Part shown: piece by piece, positions 33,913 through 45,251 of the stretch
How positions within the stretch are numbered: position 1 is the first letter of the stretch
Layout: each line of letters starts with the position of its first letter
Assembly (NCBI GenBank): GCA_963930775.1
Contig: OZ005689.1
Coordinates: 10,819,079 to 10,883,078, forward strand
Length of the DNA stretch: 64,000 nucleotides
Direction: 5' to 3'
DNA from: Cliona cf. orientalis
Lineage: Eukaryota; Porifera; Demospongiae; Clionaida; Clionaidae
Position numbers and translations under genes: made by a program
Notes under the pieces: model-generated
Told to the model about the DNA's origin: nothing
The model's input: the letters and a program-made list of their open reading frames with translations, nothing else
Databases searched by the model: none

Positions 33913-34540
33913 GATACATATATGGCAACTTAACACACATTCAGAAGGGGGGTCGGGGGGGGTGAGGGAGAGAACTATAGAGAGACTCCTAGAAGTAGCG
34001 AGTCCAAAGGATAATTTTAACCCGCAAAAATGCGTCGCTTGTTTTTACGCGTTATACTCTATCTAAACGCGGCACCATAAAGTGACATTACAAATTTTCA
34101 TATCCACAAGCCAATTCTCGACCGTTTTCCATGCTTCGCACGTCAATCGGCAGCTCTTTTGCTGTACTTTCTGGATTTGATGGTAAGCAACATCAAGACA
34201 TAATTTTTCTGGCACTTATTTCTGCCGTTTCTGCCTAGGTTTGTGAGTACTTGTTACCTCCTAAACTTTTAGTGGTCCTTACTGTGACATATAGGTTTTT
34301 TCTAGTGCTGATTTCAATAATATGCATCATTGCAGGTCATTGATGGCCTACGTTTTTGTGGAATATACTTTTTTAGGTAATTTGGTATTGTGGAAAGAAA
34401 CTCACACTGATGGGCTCTAAAGATAGCTAGTTACTTTTACAGAGGCCCCAGGTTCAGCAGTAACCTAAAGCAGTATTGAAGTCCCACTATCATGCTACCG
34501 GTATTTGCAAGTGCTATCCAACAGTATTTGTAACATAAGG
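33913..34540. other. No gene recognised
   Basis: This is AT-rich spacer with no coherent frame or splice pattern. A fragment of the AGGCCACTCC MITE family begins at about 34540. Confidence 0.4.
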
Positions 34541-34671
34541 CCACTCCAATGAGATTCATTGTTTCTCATCACCCGCCCGCCTGCTTTTTTTGAGCCGCAC
34601 TTCTAAACTCATTATTCATTATTTTGGTGCCAGTTCGTTCTACTATTGATTTCGAGCACTATCACCCACAG

Positions 34672-34870
34672 TTACTAGACGATCATTACCTACAATGCTA
34701 TTCTCGAGCATGCGCAGTGGCAACTTTCCATACTTGGGTTCTAGATCTTAATGCGCATGCTCGAGAATGAAATTGTAGGTAATGGTCGTCAGATTACTGT
34801 CCAAATCTGATAATGAACTAGAGCTCTGTAGAGCACATACCCCGCGCGCTCTGTAGCTATAGTATTGCAA
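34672..34870. repeat. Palindrome plus SINE-like fragment
   Basis: Positions 34672-34798 form an inverted repeat through ATTACCTACAAT and CTCGAGCATGCGCA. At 34803-34870 the opening CTAGAGCTCTGTAGAGCACA of the SINE-like family follows, truncated. Confidence 0.65.
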
Positions 34871-35159
34871 CATTCTACTGTAGAGCTGTTTTGTGACTTG
34901 ATGATCTTTACTCTTGTACATTGCAATAATCATCAGAATTCCATTTTAATTATATTATAATATAAAGTTAATGAATCCCTCAGATTATGAAGTGTTGAGC
35001 TTTATTTTCACACAGTTGTGTGTTAAGCGTTTAATCATCATAGGGGCTCTCGTGTTGATAGTAGTAGCCACATCTGCATGTTGAAAAAGGAATGATAATA
35101 ATTATTATTGTTGATCATAGTAAAACTGATTTCTAGAAGTTGAGTACAATCCTGATATT

Positions 35160-36060
35160 CACCCTCGATTGAACAGGTTGTGTATTCACCTAGGACTTAT
35201 GATTTCACCTGGGACTCAACTATTATAGCTAGCTAGTAATGCTCAACATAGTGTCTTCATCAAGGACTTGAATTTCACCTAGTTCTTCACCAAGTTCACT
35301 TATGACTTGGACTTTGCCTAGGACTTAGACATGACTTGCTTGTAGACAATCTCTAGTATACTACCTTAATTGTAGTTGGCCCATTGGGACTTGAACTTCA
35401 CCTAATTCTTCACCAATGACTTGGACTTGGCTTAGGATTTAGATATGACTTGCTTGTAGGCAATATCTAGTATACTACCTTGATTGTAGCTAGTTGCATG
35501 GTCCACTATGACTTGAACTTCACCTAGTTCTTCACCAAGTTCACTAAGGACTTGGACTTCACTTAGGACTTGGACGTGTATGACTTGCTTGCTGACTACA
35601 ATACTATACTGGAGTCTATGGTATGTTGCAGTAGGCCTTTTCTGCATGGTGTGTGTACTTCTAGGCCATCTTCTAACTACTCTAGTAGTAGTCGGCCAAT
35701 CTATTTTGTGCATTGTGTGTGTACTTTTAGGCCACCTTCTAACTACTCTAGTAGTAGTCGGCCAATCTATTTTCTGCATGGTGTGTCAGTGTACTTTTAA
35801 GCCATCTTCTGACTGCTATCTATTTTCTGCATGGTGTGTATACTTTTAAACCATCTTCCAACTACTCTAGTAGTAGTTGGCCAATCTATTCTGTGCATAG
35901 TGTGCGTGAGTAGCTAGCTAGTGATGCTCAAAACACCTTAAAGCCGATTCACCCAGGACTTGAGCTTCACCTAGGACTTAATATTCCTGTTCTTCACCAA
36001 GTTCATGCATTTAAGACTTGGCATAGGACTTGTATATGATTTGCTTGTAGTATATAGCAT
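35160..36060. repeat. Two interleaved minisatellites
   Basis: One unit is built on GACTTG(A/G)ACTTCACCTAG (35190-35580, 35940-36040). The other is about 66 bp, built on TCTAACTACTCTAGTAGTAG and TCTGCATGGTGTGT (35640-35905), with a diverged unit at 36125-36180. ORFs across them are repeat artefacts. Confidence 0.85.
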
Positions 36061-36279
36061 GGCACCATCTATTTCAGGTCTTTTGTACAAATGCATGGTT
36101 GTGGGTTTATGACTACATTTCGATTTGGCCATCTTCTAAGTACTCTAGCAGTACTAGGCCAATCCACCTTCTGCATGGTATATAGTGCATGTATGTGCGC
36201 GTGTGTGTGTGTGGTGACTTATCTGGAGATGGTGGATTTGATAGAAGTTGGATGGATGGTTGATTAGAAAGGTTGGTAA

Positions 36280-38798
36280 TTGGAGATTACAATGGAAGGG
36301 ACAGGTAAGTGGCATCATGATCGGAATAGTATGTGTCCACCACATCAATCAGTGCATCATTAATAGCACCATTAGTCCAACAGTGAACCAGAGTCAGTAG
36401 TAGGCACTTGAACAAGTTGACAAAATCTTCTGGAGTACATTAGTTGGAGCAATGGAGATGGACTTGGAGAAAGCAGGTTTTCATTGAAATCTCCAAGAAT
36501 GATGGTGGGCATTATCTGGGGAAGGTTGGATACATAGTGGTTGAGAAGAGGTAAGAATGCCGTTAGAGGTTGGTTTGGACGTCTGTAGACAGCCGTAATG
36601 CACATCCTACAGCCAGAGTGAGTAGAGGTTGCCACGATGCTCACTACCTCCAGCTGAGGTGGATGTTGGAGGTTGATTCTGATAGGTTGTAGTGACCTTG
36701 AACATACTATCATTATCCCACCCTTTGCTAAATCTTCATTGTTTGTCTGCAGTCGGTCCAACCTGAAAACCTGACATTCATCTTGTATAGGCAGATGGTT
36801 ATGCTCAACATGTTGATGAGGTTTAAGGAATGTTTCAGTGAAGCACATGATGTTGGCTTGTTTCATAGCTTGGTCTATGACGATGTCTTTCCACTTTGCC
36901 AAATAGGAGTGTATATTTAGATGGCCAATTTTCATCCAGTTGTTGCTAGGCAGACTCAGTACGTTTGGTGCTGGTTCACTGGGGAGGCTTTGGTTGGACA
37001 ATCGCTTCATTTCGCTTACAACATCCACACTGACTTTTATGTTGCGAGGCTTGAAGTTTTTGATGAATAATCCTTCAAGTGTCTTCACACGGCTGAAAGC
37101 AACATATGCCTGGCCTGCATCAAACACTTTGCCTACCATATCAACCACAATCTGATCCATCGTCAGCCCTTGAACTTTGTGAATGGTTGTGGCCCAGGCT
37201 AGCACGAGTGGGAATTGTCTTCTACTTACTTCAGCAGCTTTGTTTTTCCCAATGCAAAACACTGCCTCGTGTCGGCTGATTGGTACAGCTTCTGGATGTT
37301 GGCTACGATACTGGCTTTGTGCAATTGCCTTGGCACCGACTCGAGAATGATCAAATTTGACAAGCACCAAGGTCACTTCACTACCAGTTTTGATGATGGC
37401 TTGAACTGTTCCTCTTGCGCCATTCACCAATCCATCTGAGACATCAACGTTGACTGTTAGCATCACTTTGGCACCAACAGCAAGATGTAGTTCACCAACT
37501 AGCCCACCTGTCTTAGCTTTGCTTTCTGGCATACTCAAGTTAAGGAGTTGGGTATGCTTGTCCTTATCCTTGTCAATGGATTTGATGACCTCGTGCTCAC
37601 TTTCTGGAGCAAGCTCTTGAAGCTTCAACTGGTTTTGTTTATCCACATGAGAATTGCGAGGATAGGCATGTAGTGCATCGTGAGGGTAGTTTGGATGATT
37701 ATCTGTGATGGTTCTTGATTCTAGTACTTTGATGTCCTCATCGGTGCAGGTGGCAGTGCGTACTCGACACAAAAGTTGGGCAAACTGGCTATCCCCTCTT
37801 TGTCTCATGATCTCATCCAGCTCAATCATCTTGAACTCATCTAACCAGAGGGAGCCAGACTTGTAGAGTCGAGCATAGGCATCACCAACCTGTGAAAACA
37901 CATGTGGCTGTGCTACTGGTCGTAGTTGGTAAAGGTCACCAACGGCAAGTATACTGATATTTCCAAAGGTTGTATCATCTCCTTTACCCTTCAGCTGTTG
38001 GAGTCGCTTGTGAATTTGCAACAGCATGTTGGATCCAACCATAGAGATCTCATCAATGATGAGGAGTTGCAGATTAGATAGCTTTGTTCTGAGGGTGTTG
38101 AGCTTGTCTTGAGTGAGAGGTTGGATGGCAAATTTGGACGTGCCAAGTAGGAGCGCAGAGTGCACTGTCATGCCCTGGATGTTGAAAGCTGCAACTCCAG
38201 TGGGTGCTGTCAGTAACACTGTAACATCCTCAGGTTCTACTTGCCCGGAGAGGCGCAAAAGTTTTACAGTGTCTCTGTGTATAAGGGAGATGACGTAACT
38301 CTTTCCTACTCCACCAGGACCACTCAGAAAGACTCTATACGGTTTGATTGTTTCACCTTTCTTCATTGCAATAACTGCGTCTTTACACCACCTTCTGTGA
38401 AAGTTTACAGCTTGCCTCTGCTTGGTGTTAAGTCCTCTCATGAGCTCACGGTACTCATCAGGTGGAATCAGCTCCCTGTTGGTTTCCAAGTCAAACCTCT
38501 GTAGCAAGGGGGCTGACTGCTGCTGGAAAAGTGCTGCATTGGCATCCAAATCTTCCTGTTCAATGTGTCTCATTTCCTCAGCTCCCTCTGCTTCAGCTTG
38601 TGCTTGTTGTTCTGCTGCACCTGGAGCTACCTGGTCCCATGCATGCTGGGGTGGTCCATGCTCGGTCAGATCATCAATGGCTTCGTTAATTTCGGTGGCA
38701 TTTTGAGTATACTTTCGCTCATTCTCCAAAATGTCATCCATTTTATCTTCATAATGACTGCGGAAGTCCATATATCCACTCAGTAGGTCTGAGCCTTC
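36280..38798 (-). pseudogene. Helitron helicase and endonuclease portion
   Basis: This is the C-terminal half of the Helitron protein, read from 38798 leftward to a stop at 36372. It is a PIF1-family 5'-3' DNA helicase that unwinds the element during rolling-circle transposition. Visible motifs are Walker A GPGGVGKSYV, Walker B LLIIDEISMV, GDLYQLRPV, TIHKVQGLT and YVAFSRVKTLEGL. An exonuclease-endonuclease-phosphatase domain follows with ILGDFNEN. The frame ends at TAA right after GSLLD. The expected closing motif YYSDHD is still visible in another frame at about 36312-36340, so a small deletion near 36370 truncated the domain. The apparent start residues upstream of 38792 belong to the hAT terminus, not to the Helitron. 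Confidence 0.85.
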
Positions 38799-38934
38799 CA
38801 GTGCTCCAAGTAATTTTTGAGAGTGCAAGGACATAATGTCTTTCCATATCAAAAATGGACTGACATCCATAATAATTGATCAGACAATGACATTATCACA
38901 TAATTATTACAAAAAAAGAAGAAAAAAACCAATG

Positions 38935-41268
38935 TTATTCATCTGTGCTATCACCACCGTCTTCTGATTGAGACTCTGGTTCTAGCCATGTTTCCCAGTC
39001 CGATAGATCCCATACGAAATCACCACCTCCACTGGCAGCAGCTTGATTTCCACTTGTGGATGCACGTGAATCACCAGCGGTCCGATTGATTCGTCGTGAT
39101 TTGTCTGTCCACCAAAGTTCAACAGCTCTGCTAGCATCCCATTGCTGCAGTGGTGGGCCTTCAAGTTGAATTCGAATCAAATTTTCTAGCCTGTCTCCTC
39201 CAAGACAAGACCTCCTGTTTGTTTTGACAATCTTCAACCTAGAGAAGCACCTCTCCAGCTGGCCATTAGATAATGGAAGGGAAAAGATCAATTCCACAAG
39301 AGTGAGGATGTTCGTCCACTTGCAAGCGTCGGGTGAGTTAAAAAGCTTCCACCAAACCACATTATAGGGATCAGTGACTAGGTTAAGGTACTGCTTAGCA
39401 TAGTACACGATCTCATCCCACTCCTCTTGGAGGAGAGCACAGTTGACACCAGCTTCCTGGAGGGGAGTTTCAAACCTAGTACTCAAACTTTCGATTGCAC
39501 TGTAGCCGAAAGATGCATCTCCAGTTTTTTCCCACCCATGCGTAGCCAGTAACTTCAACGAGCTTGTAAGTAGGTCACTCTCTGATAAGTCTCGATCTTT
39601 AATCCTATCTTTCAGGCATACCAACACTTTGTCAATATACTCATCCTTGTGAGTTTTGAGGAAGAGTAGACCTTGCTCATATCTTGTCAATTCTGTGTCT
39701 TGGTAAGTACGTTCGCTGGTAGCAGTACTGTCGCCTTGTTTCATCCTGAGTAATACTTTCTTGACAGATGGGAACTCTTCCACTTCAACTGACTTTAGCT
39801 TTTCAATGTTTGCTGATGTCCTTAAAATGGCTTCTATACAGTTCACAACACTGAGTTCATCACTCTGTAGAGCCTTACATAAAACAGCTGCAGGTCGAAG
39901 AATATCGTGAAAGAGGGCACTACCAAGTAAAATTTTACTATCTTTCCACTTAGTAACATATCCTTTTATTTTCTGCTGATCAGCAGCCTTCACAGAAGGA
40001 TCTTCTGTCAAAGAAATTAGGTGGTTGAGGTAGACTCCAAATCTGTCGATCAATCGTTCCAGTGCTGCTACTTTGTGGGCAATGAATCTTGTACCGCAGG
40101 CGCGTAGAGGTCGATTCCCTCCACTCAGTGGCAATTCTGACTGGTCCAAACAAGCTCTTAGCTCTGTTACAATCACCTCCAATTCTCGGCACTTCTTTGG
40201 TGCCTTAGAGTACACATAGTAGATTCTCAATAGAATATCATCAATTGTAGAGAATAGAGTGTTTCGAAGTGCATCTTTCAATGATAACTCGAGCCTGTGG
40301 GCTAAGCACCAGGAAGTTACTATCCATGGGTGTTCAGACTGTAGGCAACCTTTAAGAGCATTCGCACCCATATTAACACTAGCCCCATCACAGCCAAAGC
40401 CTATCAGCTTACTTGGTTTGCTGTCGAGTGTGAGGTGAGCCATAGCTCTGTTAAAACATTTGTAGAGTCCAGCAGCATCTACAGATTCTGGTTGTCTTAC
40501 GCACAAAAATCGATTCCGGATATGAACACTCCCATCGATACTATGAGAGTCAAAATAGATAGCCATAAAGAGCTCTTCCTCGAGGTTAGCACAATCAGTG
40601 CTACCATCCATTTGAACGCTAAAGAAGTGTGCTTCTTGTAGTGTTTTAGAAAGGTTGTCTCTCAAATCCCTAGCAATATAGTCGACAAAAGTAGAACAGG
40701 CCATGTCAGTTTTGTAGGTTTCGCCCAAGTCAACTCCATGTCTCTCTTCGAGCTGGCATAAAGGCTTCATTTTTGTGAAGGCTATATTCTCTTTGGCCAT
40801 TACGTATGCCAAGTCAAATTTTCTCTTGATCTTTGCCTCGGCTTCAGAGTCCATGTGAAAAAATGACCTGGCAAGAGGAGAATAGTCACAAATGTTTTGG
40901 GATTGTTCTTTTTTCAAAAGTACCATCGCCCTTTCGTGCATGTCGGTTTTTGCATGGTCCTTAAAGCTTGTACTTCGCAAATTCTCTGAGCCATCAATAA
41001 AAGCTGCGCTAAAATTCCTTGACCCCCTGATTTTGTCCGCAAATCTCTGACAGACTTTGCATTTCAGTTTAGCGACTTGGTTCCGTCCAGTTTTGTCATA
41101 CCCTAGCCAGGTAGAAGTGTTGAGCGTTTTGTCATTGTCCAATATCCACTTTTCCACAGTACTAACCGACAGTCCTCGCTTTTTCGGGGGTGGCTTATCA
41201 AATTGACTGTCCCCACTAGTGCTGGAAGTACCAGCGTCCGTCTCTTCAGAAGTTCTCTTTCTATACAT
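38935..41268 (-). CDS. hAT-family transposase (ZNF862-like), intact
   Basis: The ORF is 777 residues from the ATG at 41268; the longer frame upstream runs through tandem repeats and is unlikely. The N-terminus is Ser/Lys-rich. A zinc-binding region has CKVC and, later, HAKTDMH, as in the zinc finger of ZNF862/KIAA1586-like proteins. An RNase H-like core carries candidate acids in SVQMDGSTD and GFGCDGASVNMG. The C-terminal hAT dimerisation region contains VVWWKLF, then LPLSNGQLERCFSRLK. The tail is acidic and Ser-rich. No stop or frameshift interrupts it and the element's ends are intact, so this copy could be active or recently so. It sits inside the Helitron in the same orientation but has its own start. 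Confidence 0.92.
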   Translation of the reverse strand: MYRKRTSEETDAGTSSTSGDSQFDKPPPKKRGLSVSTVEKWILDNDKTLNTSTWLGYDKTGRNQVAKLKCKVCQRFADKIRGSRNFSAAFIDGSENLRSTSFKDHAKTDMHERAMVLLKKEQSQNICDYSPLARSFFHMDSEAEAKIKRKFDLAYVMAKENIAFTKMKPLCQLEERHGVDLGETYKTDMACSTFVDYIARDLRDNLSKTLQEAHFFSVQMDGSTDCANLEEELFMAIYFDSHSIDGSVHIRNRFLCVRQPESVDAAGLYKCFNRAMAHLTLDSKPSKLIGFGCDGASVNMGANALKGCLQSEHPWIVTSWCLAHRLELSLKDALRNTLFSTIDDILLRIYYVYSKAPKKCRELEVIVTELRACLDQSELPLSGGNRPLRACGTRFIAHKVAALERLIDRFGVYLNHLISLTEDPSVKAADQQKIKGYVTKWKDSKILLGSALFHDILRPAAVLCKALQSDELSVVNCIEAILRTSANIEKLKSVEVEEFPSVKKVLLRMKQGDSTATSERTYQDTELTRYEQGLLFLKTHKDEYIDKVLVCLKDRIKDRDLSESDLLTSSLKLLATHGWEKTGDASFGYSAIESLSTRFETPLQEAGVNCALLQEEWDEIVYYAKQYLNLVTDPYNVVWWKLFNSPDACKWTNILTLVELIFSLPLSNGQLERCFSRLKIVKTNRRSCLGGDRLENLIRIQLEGPPLQQWDASRAVELWWTDKSRRINRTAGDSRASTSGNQAAASGGGDFVWDLSDWETWLEPESQSEDGGDSTDE

Positions 41269-41295
41269 CGCTATTAATACTGCTGCAAATGGCAA

Positions 41296-41560
41296 TAGTC
41301 TATGCATGCATACAATCAGGTGACTTGAAACCTCATAAATACTGTACACGTGGCATGGCAGTATAACTAATGCATGCATACAATCAGGTGACTTGAAACC
41401 TCACAAATACTGTACACGTGGCAGTATAGTAGTCTGCATGCATACAATCAGGTGACTTGAAACCTCACAAATACTGTACACGTGGCAGTAGTCTGCATGC
41501 ATATGCAAACAATCAGCTGACTGTACTATGTACTAGAGTCCAGTGCAGGCATACAATCAG
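41296..41560. repeat. Three-copy tandem repeat upstream of the hAT transposase
   Basis: A unit of roughly 65-75 bp containing GCATACAATCAGGTGACTTG and ACTGTACACGTGGCA is repeated three times, plus partial copies. It lies between the hAT terminus and the transposase start, where a promoter or transposase-binding sites would be expected. Confidence 0.8.
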
Positions 41561-41675
41561 GTGAGCGTTAACTTGACAGGACATTATGTCAGCCCAAGTT
41601 GATAATGGTCTGACATAGTTAAAAATTGACCGGAAAATGTCCGGTGTCCGACCGTTAATTTGAGCACTGGCCTTC

Positions 41676-42971
41676 ATTTCTCCATGGAACATACAGCATT
41701 ATCTTGGACCTGTATACTTTGCTCGGTTCTTTCTCCTGGTTGAATCGATGGAAACGAATGATGGCTTCCCTCCTGCGCTTGTACATTCGTCCAAGGTCAC
41801 ACTGGAGTTTGATACTTTCACATCTACCACTATTCCCATCTTCAGTTGTTGGCAATGCATCGGTGGTATCATCTTCTGTGAGTTCTTGTCCACTGCGAGT
41901 GGTGTAGTTGGCAGCAAACTCTGCAAGGCACATACCATTGAGCTGATGAGGTCTAGCAGCATATCTGTCTATCAGGCTGGTCTGATAGATATCTTCTGAG
42001 TCTTCATCCATGTGTTCAATCTGGTTGATGGGCTTTAACAGGGATACTCTGTCTTCCTTTGCAGCTGTGTTAATAAAAATAACCTTCCTACTCAGTTGCT
42101 TCAGTGGCAATGACAGAATTCTGTAGACCGCTTCTTGAGCACTGACTTCACGATGGTTGAGGAAGACTGAACCAAGACGCCTCAGCTGGGTTCTGATATC
42201 TTCGCTACCACTTTCTTTAGACACCTGTTTCAGTAGTTCCCCCATGGATCGTTCACTTTTGAGCATGTATGCAGCAATGTACATCACACATGCATATGGA
42301 TCTAGGATATACTGCAGATCCATGTTGGCTTTCCATACTCTGATGATGTCTGGATTATAGGTGTTGATCCATGACTCCGATGGTTTTCTCTGCATGACAA
42401 CACTGTTTCCTGTGGAGCAAATCTTCAGTCCGTACAGGTACATGTTAGGTGTTACTTTGGCTTTCAGAAAGAGTTCATCCATGCTGATGTCTTCAGGAGT
42501 GTCCTTGTCATCTAGAATTTTCCGTACAGCAGCTAGGGCTTTCACTGCCTGCTCAGCTAGTTCTTCTGGATATGTGGCAGCAGTGGACTGGCGAGCAATT
42601 ACTGTCTTTGGGCTTGGAGGACGAGGATAGTGGAATCGACATTTCCCATGTCTCCTACATGTGGCTGAATGGCGATGTTTCTGAACCTTGGAGACCAATT
42701 GAGCTAGCTCTTCATCATCTGGGATGTTGCATTTGACATACTGGTCAATGAAGCCACACACCTCTTCATCAGTGTTGATATTCAACTTGGGTGCATCCTT
42801 AATCCAGAGGATGGTGTGAGCATGAGGGGATCCTCTTGCTTGAAATTCAATTCTGATAGCATAGTCAACTAGTTCACCAACTGGATGAGCTGTGCTCTTT
42901 AGGAAGATCTGAAAAAAGGTGTTGAGACGATACTGGAAATGTCTGGCTGCAGTGACTGGATTTTGTCTCAA
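41676..42971 (-). pseudogene. Helitron Rep (HUH) portion
   Basis: Read leftward from the TGA at 42972, this frame continues the upstream Helitron frame without a shift. It begins with a conserved NPVTAARHFQYR segment, then carries the HUH endonuclease motif GSPHAHTILW, where the two His bind the metal. A CRRH...CRFHYP zinc-like unit follows, and then the region with candidate catalytic tyrosines (MYIAAYMLKSER). Rep nicks and joins DNA at Helitron ends. The frame is interrupted after PWRNEG by the hAT insertion and resumes at 38798/38792. Confidence 0.85.
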
Positions 42972-44278
42972 TCATTTGCTCTTCTCTTCAAAAGACATTG
43001 TCTTGACATCATCATCAGTCAGTATGGTGCCATACTGTCTGGCAATTGTCTGGATGACGTCTGGCCACTGCATGTCTGCTGCTGACAGAGTGAGAAACCA
43101 TGTTGGAATTCCCAGCTGTCTGATCATCCCTAGCACATCATACATGACTCTTTGAAAGTAAGCTGGTGAACCTCTTACATTCTTCAAGAAGCGATAGGCA
43201 TAATCCTTTTGAATCATGTCTGATATCACCTGTTGGTTCCTGATAGCTCCTGCCGTGAGTACCTGTCCTCTGTGCAATCTACCTCGAGTTTGCCTCATTG
43301 CAATGCTGGCATCGTCGCAAACTTGTTTGCTTTCAACGGCATATTGTGCTGTTAGCAAATATTCGATATCCCTAGCAAATCTTCCATCAGCATCAAGAAG
43401 GCGTTGGTTGAAGTACTTGCGCACTGTAAGCCTGGTTTTCCTTTCTGTAATGAGTCCATGTGTTCCAGTTGGATACTTCGTAGGATTGCACATCTCCTCA
43501 AAGTGCTTGTCACTGAGAATACCAATCGGCTTTTGACCTTCACCAGGAGCAACAGTAAACACATTGTCTGTCGTGGCATCGACTGTATCTTCTCTCTGCA
43601 GAAAGCTGTCATAAGGCAGTCCTCTGAGTTGAGCTTGATGTTTAAATGCTTCTTGGTCTTCAATAAATTCCTTGTCATGCTCTTCTGTTAGGGATTCAGA
43701 TTGACCATTTGCTGACACTTGGTTGCAGGCAGGATGACGTTCATCAATTCTCTGAAGAGCCTGGTAGTGAAACTGACCTATCAAGCCAAGATGGATGATT
43801 CCAGCAGGAGCATTGTGAGATGTTCTAATTAGCTCCATGTCAGGATTGATGGTTGAAACAATGTGGATGTCGACATGGAGCATATCAGCCAGTCCTTGAA
43901 CTGCTATGTGATCCCCCCAAGCACCTGCATTTAATCTCTCGAGGTAGTGTAGCCATCTCAGTTGCTGACGCACTTGAAGATCATCAACGGAGCTGATGAT
44001 GTTGTCTTGTTCACTTGGAGCCTCAGTATCGGCATTGCTGGGGTCATCACTGACTACAGGGGCCGATATATAATTTCTGAAATGGGAGGAGCCATCATGT
44101 GTGTACGGATGTGCCTCTAGGTACTCTACAAGCTGCTCCCTGAGACTTGTCTCACCAGGCTGTATACCAAGGTTGTTCAGTTGTACTGCCACTGCTGAAA
44201 AGAGACAGTCACCATCTCTTGGTACATCTCTAATTGAAAAGCCTCTGTCTCGAGCAAGTGAATTCAAAATGGCTTCAT
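42972..44278 (-). pseudogene. Helitron OTU protease and Rep N-terminal portion
   Basis: The exon starts after the acceptor at 44279-44280, in phase with the previous exon (44392-45197). It opens with an OTU-type cysteine protease: catalytic-site DGDCLFSAVA near the start, and the expected His in QFHYQAL about 170 residues on. OTU domains are known passengers in animal Helitrons, with unknown role in transposition. The Helitron-like N region follows (YPTGTHGL, RGSPAYFQ, GIPTWFLTLSAADMQWP). The frame meets an in-frame TGA at 42972-42974, immediately before the next conserved segment, so it is a point nonsense change rather than a true end. Confidence 0.85.
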
Positions 44279-44391
44279 CTGAATGAACAAGAAAAGCATG
44301 CATCATGATCATACTTATGCACACACTGAATAAATAGGTAGCATAACAAGCAAATGCTTATAAACATACATTTACATATGCATGTGCTCAC

Positions 44392-45197
44392 CATTCATAG
44401 ATTGTGACGGTGTTGTGATGGCTGTTGTTGGCGATGATGGTGGTGGTGGGCAGTGCTCTGCTGACAGTGCCTCCCAGAGCTCAGTGTCATCCTTTGCAGC
44501 ATCGCTGACCCAGACACTGTTGATTTCTACATCCTTGTACAATGAATTGTTCAATTTCAACCATTGTAGAGCTGCAAGTACCTTTGCTGGTCGAACGTAC
44601 TGGTACATATAGTGTCCCTTGTAACACAGCTTCCTCTTCAGCTTCATAGGGACCATCTGTGTTTGAGATGGAAGCCTTGGCAGAAGGGTACACACAGGAG
44701 TGAGATCAGTGGGTACATTGACAGCTGGTCCATGAATCGCACGCTGCTTGCCACAGGGAAGTGCTACCATTTTCATGAAGGGGATTCGAAGAGAAATGAG
44801 GCGTATCTCCAGTGGATTCAGATCTGATAATTCTATTGGAATGTCATCGAGATTCAAATTGTTTGCTTTGGCCTGAGCAGGTAATACTCCCCGTTTCAGA
44901 GCGCTGTGGCACGTCTTGCAAATCCACTGCTTATCTTGTGCACTCACAGATTTAGAAACGACAAATTCACTGGGGGCTTTATCATAATTAAATTCTTTAA
45001 ACTGTTGCACTGTTTTACGGTACATTAGTCGATTGCAGCACATACAGACATAGTCTGGTCCTTCCTTGATAGCAGAAATAAAAGCCTGGGAAGCTTCAAA
45101 TAGTGTAGAACTCTGCCCGATTCTTCTTAGGTTTTGTGCTATTCTCTCTTCTTGACGCCGATTTCCTCTGGCGTCATCATCTAGTGAAGCTCGTTTC
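44392..45197 (-). CDS. Helitron exon, DUF6570-like zinc region
   Basis: This exon spans 45197-44392 with a GT donor at its left edge and an AG acceptor at its right. It has a basic, Asp/Arg-rich start, then CMCC and WICKTC cysteine pairs, and the downstream hallmark stretch LNPLEIRLISLRIPFMKM. Together these resemble the DUF6570 region found ahead of OTU/Rep in animal Helitrons. The function is unknown, and DNA or RNA binding through zinc is plausible. It splices in phase to the OTU exon but is one base out of phase with the repeat exon to its right. Confidence 0.75.
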
Positions 45198-45251
45198 CTA
45201 TACAAAAGGGTATAATATAAATAATTGTATATAAACATTCTAATGCACTAC

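Larger units (their letters stand above)
38799..41669 (-). mobile_element. Complete hAT transposon nested in the Helitron
   Basis: The 2871-bp element has CAGTGCTC at both ends in inverted orientation, with GCCTTC duplicated immediately outside (38793-38798 and 41670-41675). Removing the element and one duplicate rejoins the Helitron frame without a shift (R-N-E-G-S-D-L-L), which is strong support for the boundaries. Some hAT subgroups produce 5- or 6-bp duplications rather than the usual 8 bp. It carries one transposase gene and a three-copy 60-bp-class tandem repeat. Confidence 0.9.

Noticed and set aside
36154-36348. Separate small minus-strand protein downstream of the Helitron
   Set aside because: The frame overlaps the out-of-frame remnant of the endonuclease and has no independent start context.
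41269-41379. N-terminal extension of the hAT transposase
   Set aside because: It runs through the tandem repeats upstream of the first good ATG (41268) and lacks an ATG at its own start.
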